From Bacteroidaceae bacterium (lineage in GTDB: Bacteria; Bacteroidota; Bacteroidia; Bacteroidales; Bacteroidaceae), in the NCBI GenBank assembly GCA_017547385.1, contig JAFYPU010000023.1:1-35916 (forward strand): DNA of 35,916 bases. The letters run 5' to 3'. Under the pieces are notes generated by a model. The model made no database searches. It worked only from the letters and a program-made list of their open reading frames with translations, and had not been told where the DNA came from. Shown one piece after another: positions 32,801 through 35,916 of the stretch (within the stretch, counting starts at the first letter, position 1; every line of letters starts with the position of its first letter). A program made the translations under genes and the position numbers.

Positions 32801-34811
32801 AGTTTACAAGCTCATCGACCAAGAAGATGAACTCGCTTTGGTAGATGGTTCTATCTATAAGAGCAACTACAACTACGACCTCGTAGAGTTTGGTGGTGGT
32901 GTAATGGCTGACTATGCTTACGACCTCTTGCTCGGTATTAGAGCTGCCAAGAATGCAGAAGGCACAAATGGCGCCACTTACAAGGCTCGTCGCGATGCCT
33001 TCCTCCAACTCATCTTGGATATGGATGCGTTCAGAGGCACGAACCTCAACTTCCGTCTCGGTAAGTGGACACAGGAAGCTCGTGCTGCTGCAGGTGAGGT
33101 AGAAGGTGCTACTACTGCCACCCCCGACTGGTATGAATACAACAATGCGCGCACTATCTTGACAACATGGTCTTCACCCGGCACAAACTTGAACGATTAT
33201 TCGTACCGCTCATGGCAGGGTCTCTTGAAGGACTATTACTACAAGCGTTGGAAGTATTACTTCGACAACAACTGTAATGGTGGTCAGTATGAATACTTCG
33301 AATGGAACTGGGCGCATGGTAAGGAACACTATGTTGGTCAGACTGGCTTTAGTGATGTAGACCTTACAGAAGAACAAGATGAACATACTTCTAAGTACAC
33401 TCGTGAGCCGGTAGGCAACACTGTGGAAGAAGCGAAGTCTATGCTCGGCAAATACATCATCCCCGTTACAGTAAACGGCAGAACGCACTATGCTTACCGT
33501 TACCTTGACAACGACGTTTCGAGCATGGCAACAATTCCGGCGAAAGCAGGTGAGACCATCGACTTGACACCCTACTTCGGTGCATTGACCGGTATCAGCA
33601 GCATCACTTCAGAGGCAGTGAGCGACAACATCACCGACCTCAGCAAGGTAACCATCAAGGCAGATGCAGCAGACGGTGCACACAGCGCAACCATCACTTT
33701 GAGTGATGGCACGAAGTTGACTTTCTACTTCTCCATCAATCCTAGATTCAACGGAGTTTATACCATCAACTACAAGAACGGCAACGCAGATGCTCCCGTT
33801 TTTATAGCATATAACACTGAGGCTTATGACAATAGTGTAGCTGGTTATAAGTTGATAGCAGAAAGTAACGTCTACAAAGCGAGTGCTGCGGGTGATTTGT
33901 ATTTTACTATACTACCTTCAGCAGTAGGATTCACAATATCTGCACAAGGAAAGCACTTACAAGCACCTGACCTTGGCAATTGGAGACATTTGCAATTTTC
34001 CGACAACAAAGGCGATGCCGGCGTCTACCTTTTTGAAGAAGTAGATTTAAATACAAATATCTTCTATATGCGTAACCCTATAGAAGATACTGATAAGAAT
34101 AAATATATTAAATATGTCAACGACTACAACAACCTCGTCTTTGGTAATGACAAATCTAGCAAGGAAAACCTTGCTAGATTTACCTTAACAAAAGCAGAGA
34201 GTTACCCATTCACTGTTACTTCAGCCGGCATGGCAACTCTTTGTCTTCCTTTCAATGTAGTGATGGCAGACGGCATGTATGCCTACGACCTTGCCCTCGA
34301 AGGTATTGACCCAGAAAGCAATAGTGAAGTCTATAACTGCACCATGAGAGCCATCGCAGGTCCCGGAAGAACATTGAAGGCCGGCACTCCTGCAATTATT
34401 GCTGCAGAGCCGAAGACTTACAACCTTACCATCACGATGAGCGACGACAAGGCAGGCACTTCGCTGAACGGATCATTGCTCAAAGGAAACTTCTTACAGC
34501 AAGACCTCACGCAAAGCGGTGATAAGGTAAAGTTCATCTTCACCAAGAAGAATGGTGTTGTTGGTTTCTACCGCCTATCAAGCAGCGGCACAAACAGCCC
34601 CCTCGGTGCCAACAAATGCTGGTTGGAATGGGATGTACCTACCATGGGAGATCCTGCGCAGAGCATCCGTCTCCGCTTTGAAGACGTTACTGATATCACA
34701 AGCGTTATCCAGACAACAAAAGCCCAAGGCATTTATGACCTCACCGGCAGACGCCTCGCTACACCACAAAAAGGGGTAAATATCATCAATGGTAAAAAGG
34801 TAATTCTCTAA
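29865..34811 (+). CDS. Secreted GH89 alpha-N-acetylglucosaminidase, multidomain
   Basis: The 1648-residue protein begins with a signal peptide (MRKFFLLSLLLTLWGTATS), then two beta-rich domains (about 20-180, 185-335) and a NAGLU N-terminal domain (about 400-530) holding a basic insertion SKRRRKASR (505-513). The GH89 barrel runs from KYRYYLNTCTFGYSMTSW to about residue 960. Both catalytic glutamates are present by the human-enzyme pattern: Glu756 in DPFHEGG (acid/base) and Glu872 in APEAIEQ (nucleophile). The helical NAGLU C-terminal domain, two further beta domains and a tail YDLTGRRL ... IINGKKVIL (probable type IX sorting) follow. It removes terminal alpha-GlcNAc, as found on gastric mucin and heparan-type chains. 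Gly and Arg codons in the barrel favour GGT and CGT, suggesting strong expression. A small-protein gene follows after 42 bases. Confidence 0.93.
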   Translation: MRKFFLLSLLLTLWGTATSKDITGDGSEGTFNISEINSQGWTSVSAGTGWTISMDVENPNGASFNEWGSSIFAIGSDGTPTINVYKGIQLYLQSSTNGGGKLDAVFDGGDHLIDNVTYTGNFSATISYNGKNQLQIKTTNASGTVAVNDYTLTNTLTEFSQLSYALPTGINVKNLQLTPLSKSVDYPTAATVSNGKYTFTSNKILYDGNCNKIRFTLTESAAFYKNGKNRMSFDSFVLRDAGGNEVELKDTYFTGNNTGKVFANMLDGENATYCSGTWETGTEDDWFEITLPNSIDLGGAFSFSFVTENTTMNAKAFNIAMSYEAQTGYTFSISGNGENEVIVKHGEEELIAGSKMDITDFNADNVTATEIPGYTWNIVVDHENKTITLVYTEAAVVENPDAVVALITRIGGAAIADKFKFKLEPSLNSKQEVFVLGNEDGKILIKGTTISAITTGLGWYLNNVAKVNIAWNALNETTLADNNSGKGLEIKEGEVDTSVEGKQLSKRRRKASRNAEPAAKPYFDFTGINLPLPSDKEVHVSDAKYRYYLNTCTFGYSMTSWTWTRWQQEIDWMALHGINMPLQLVGMEEVWRKFLTMEDANGNRKYGYTDEEAKAFVAGPAFIAWWAMNNLEGWGGTAAGSKSGYNNLPGAGGVQDDAWYARQKKLAKQIVDAQRALGMQPVLPGWSGMVPTNFASKSGYATRGNGGNWAGDFVRPLLLNVNIGADKYAEIAADYYACLKEVMGESQYYSMDPFHEGGGAGTMEDYKALYAAMEAAQPVSQWVIQQWQWSETQKYSLTAVPAGKLIVLDLFSDGSPAFDGYNGYAPQDAVFCAIPNFGGRSGLMGRLQNVTDNYFKFKGKYASIKGIGTAPEAIEQTPVTYDLIYQLPWMNGVKPDVAAWVDNYAEARYGQDNKVVKEAWSLLRQGPLNYGADGIQGPVEDVWAARPNLDANKASSWGKTLADAGNTYTPARRQMLIDAVYKLIDQEDELALVDGSIYKSNYNYDLVEFGGGVMADYAYDLLLGIRAAKNAEGTNGATYKARRDAFLQLILDMDAFRGTNLNFRLGKWTQEARAAAGEVEGATTATPDWYEYNNARTILTTWSSPGTNLNDYSYRSWQGLLKDYYYKRWKYYFDNNCNGGQYEYFEWNWAHGKEHYVGQTGFSDVDLTEEQDEHTSKYTREPVGNTVEEAKSMLGKYIIPVTVNGRTHYAYRYLDNDVSSMATIPAKAGETIDLTPYFGALTGISSITSEAVSDNITDLSKVTIKADAADGAHSATITLSDGTKLTFYFSINPRFNGVYTINYKNGNADAPVFIAYNTEAYDNSVAGYKLIAESNVYKASAAGDLYFTILPSAVGFTISAQGKHLQAPDLGNWRHLQFSDNKGDAGVYLFEEVDLNTNIFYMRNPIEDTDKNKYIKYVNDYNNLVFGNDKSSKENLARFTLTKAESYPFTVTSAGMATLCLPFNVVMADGMYAYDLALEGIDPESNSEVYNCTMRAIAGPGRTLKAGTPAIIAAEPKTYNLTITMSDDKAGTSLNGSLLKGNFLQQDLTQSGDKVKFIFTKKNGVVGFYRLSSSGTNSPLGANKCWLEWDVPTMGDPAQSIRLRFEDVTDITSVIQTTKAQGIYDLTGRRLATPQKGVNIINGKKVIL

Positions 34812-34853
34812 CTCCCATGCACATCCATAGGTTCACATATAAACAAGATTAAT

Positions 34854-35024
34854 ATGAGAAAGACATATAGCCACCCCCAAAGCAAAACAATTGATTTCGC
34901 ACTCGAACAACACATTTTGCTATCGTCGAACGAAGACACCATCATCGACAACAATACCGAAGCAGGAGCAGGTGAATCACTTTCTAAAAAGAGAAACCCC
35001 ATCTGGAACGCATCTGAAAAGTAG
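34854..35024 (+). CDS. Small protein of a Bacteroidales pattern (KTYxxP ... LSxxR ... W)
   Basis: The frame ATG 34854 to TAG 35022-35024 encodes 56 residues: MRKTYSHPQSKTIDF, then an acidic stretch with HILLSSNEDTIIDNNTEAG, and SLSKKRNPIWNASEK at the end. I recall many 50-70-residue Bacteroidales proteins with the same plan: Lys-rich start with KxYxxP, a LL/LAASS-like middle, an acidic linker, then LSKxRRxxxW. Their function is unknown. There is no signal peptide or membrane helix. It begins 42 bases after the GH89 stop, and a terminator follows nine bases after its own stop, so it is the last gene of that unit. Confidence 0.7.
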   Translation: MRKTYSHPQSKTIDFALEQHILLSSNEDTIIDNNTEAGAGESLSKKRNPIWNASEK

Positions 35025-35032
35025 TTAACCAT

Positions 35033-35068
35033 CGCACCTTGCAAACACCATTGCAAGGTGCGTTCATT
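35033..35068 (+). terminator. Terminator of the GH89/small-protein unit
   Basis: CGCACCTTGCAA (35033-35044) pairs perfectly with TTGCAAGGTGCG (35051-35062), followed by TTCATTTTT. Confidence 0.92.
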
Positions 35069-35123
35069 TTTGTAGCTCTACCTGACTTAGCAATCACAGA
35101 CAAACCAACTTTCACAAAATAAT

Positions 35124-35160
35124 AAAGGCAGCCATTCTCCGAATTAGAATGGCTGCCTTT
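35124..35160. terminator. Second perfect hairpin, terminator-like in both directions
   Basis: AAAGGCAGCCATTCT (35124-35138) pairs perfectly with AGAATGGCTGCCTTT (35146-35160) around CCGAATT. It lies between the plus-strand unit and the rRNA operon reading the other way. It may stop read-through from either side. Confidence 0.8.
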
Positions 35161-35235
35161 ATATTTAACTCAGAAGAAAGAGAGAAAACAAGAGGAAGCA
35201 TATTTGCACCCACCCTGTAAAATAGCACTTTCAGC

Positions 35236-35316
35236 GAAAGGGCACTTCATTGCCATAGATAGTGCGCATCGTTGATGAAGATAGTGCGCATCGCTGGCAA
35301 AGAAATACCGCATCTC
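35236..35316. repeat. Mini-array D: about four 22-base units
   Basis: GATAGTGCGCATCG occurs twice, with core centres at 35265 and 35287. A third, weaker core (TACCGCAT) is centred at 35309, again 22 on, and a GGCAC core at 35243 extends the phase upstream. The sequence is non-coding. Confidence 0.65.
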
Positions 35317-35404
35317 CAAAAGCCCCCAAAATGGAGCATTCCAAGTATGCCGAATGAGAGCATCAAAGGAAATAAGTAGAGCTTTATAGAGCTAAGTATA
35401 TTAA

Positions 35405-35524
35405 CGTACCGTTAAGGAAAAAGGTAAGTACTTCAAAGCAGCATATACCAATCGTCCAAGCACACGCAAGAAGCCTGCTTGGAAGTTTACTCACTACATC
35501 ATTTTAAAAGACAATGAGAGCTGA
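35405..35524 (+). pseudogene. Possible gene remnant of 39 codons without a start
   Basis: Between an in-frame TAA (35402-35404) and a TGA (35522-35524) the frame reads KEKGKYFKAAYTNRPSTRK then KPAWKFTHYIILKDNES. The composition looks protein-like (basic and aromatic, Ser/Thr-Arg-Lys-Lys), but there is no start codon and I do not recognise a family. It may be the tail of a lost transposase or other gene, or chance. Confidence 0.25.
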
Positions 35525-35607
35525 AATGTGCTGCAAAGGAGGTAGGTATTGAAGCTGCTCTGAGTATTTACCAAACGTCCGTTCTCACCCACCCGATGCA
35601 CAAAAAC

Positions 35608-35671
35608 ACGCGGTGCTCGGAGATATTCGCGCAGTGCTTGCGCAAATTTCTCCGAGCACCGCGCAATCGCA
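35608..35671. repeat. Mini-array E: three palindromic units arranged as a larger inverted repeat
   Basis: The middle unit is GCGCA-GTGCT-TGCGC (35629-35643). The left unit CGCGGTGCTCGGAGA (35609-35623) and right unit TCTCCGAGCACCGCG (35649-35663) are exact reverse complements. Core centres are at 35615, 35636 and 35657, exactly 21 apart. It has the same GTGCT/AGCAC core as mini-arrays A and B. Confidence 0.85.
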
Positions 35672-35781
35672 CTTATTTTTCGTCTCCACATATAAAACTT
35701 CATACGCCACTTAACTCTTGGCAGCAGAAGCTACTTTATGCTTTTAAATTTACTGCATTTATGATGTAGAAACACAAAAAA

Positions 35782-35814
35782 AGTTCCTCATCAACACTGT
35801 GCTGATGAGGAACT
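35782..35814 (-). terminator. Terminator of the rRNA operon
   Basis: AGTTCCTCATCA (35782-35793) pairs with TGATGAGGAACT (35803-35814). On the minus strand it is followed by a T-run (complement of AAAAAAA at 35776-35782). It lies ten bases past the 5S 3' end. Confidence 0.9.
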
Positions 35815-35823
35815 CTCAAAAAA

Positions 35824-35916
35824 ATGGCGGCGACCTACTCTCCCGCGGGTGTGCAGTACCATCGGCGCGGCCGGGCTTAACTTCTCTGTTCGGGATGGGA
35901 AGAGGTGGAACCCCGG
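35824..35916 (-). rRNA. rrf: 5S ribosomal RNA, 3' part (5' end beyond window)
   Basis: Read on the minus strand, the sequence contains the 5S signatures GGGTTCCACCTCTTCCCAT, CCGAACAGAGAAGTTAAGCC and GGGAGAGTAGGTCGCCGCC. About 93 of the usual 110 or so bases are present and the first part is cut by the window edge. The 23S and 16S genes would lie to the right of the window. The 3' end is placed by similarity and could shift by a few bases. Confidence 0.95.

Overview
The window reads as chromosome from a member of the Bacteroidetes, most likely Prevotellaceae (Prevotella in the broad sense). The reasons are promoters of the Bacteroidetes type (TTTG, about 19 bases, TAnnTTTG), three large secreted proteins ending in a short Prevotella-like sorting signature (DLSGRRV..., then INGQKVV), and housekeeping proteins that look Bacteroidetes-like. 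Genus is inferred from memory of these families, not from a search.

Layout. 1-697: the tail of a probable transposase, a REP/MITE-like inverted repeat and an 85-base tandem repeat that carries copies of a promoter. 698-2277 (+): a ThiE/TenI-like gene and prs. 2388-6444 (-): a PcrA/UvrD helicase and a CCA-adding enzyme/poly(A) polymerase relative. 6510-6938 (+): a small lipoprotein. 7056-11659 (-): gdhA, then nudC, a phosphohexomutase and a VOC/glyoxalase-like gene. 11873-14648 (+): a HAD phosphatase and a secreted GH27 alpha-galactosidase. 15094-19407 (+): carA-carB behind a structured leader with an internal terminator. 19916-24880 (+): a 1654-residue secreted papain-like multidomain protein. 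25427-29530 (+): glnA, a lipoprotein and aspS. 29865-35024 (+): a secreted GH89 alpha-N-acetylglucosaminidase and a 56-residue small protein. The right end holds the 3' part of a 5S rRNA gene on the minus strand, the end of an rRNA operon.

How the genes fit together. gdhA, glnA and carAB are all entry points for ammonia or glutamine nitrogen. The carA product keeps the fold-level sequence of a carbamoyl-phosphate synthase small subunit but has lost the glutaminase Cys and His (Gly254, Gln338) and two neighbouring active-site residues, much as vertebrate ammonia-dependent CPS1 has lost its Cys. This suggests an ammonia-using synthase. The GH27 and GH89 enzymes and the papain-like protein look like cell-surface or secreted hydrolases acting on host or dietary glycans and proteins.

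The most unusual structural signal is a family of five intergenic mini-arrays (near 4.9, 12.6, 25.1, 35.28 and 35.64 kb). Each differs in sequence, but all share one design: abutting 21-22-base units, each a small palindrome around AGCAC/GTGCT or TGCGCA, so centres lie about two helical turns apart. I cannot assign them to a named element.
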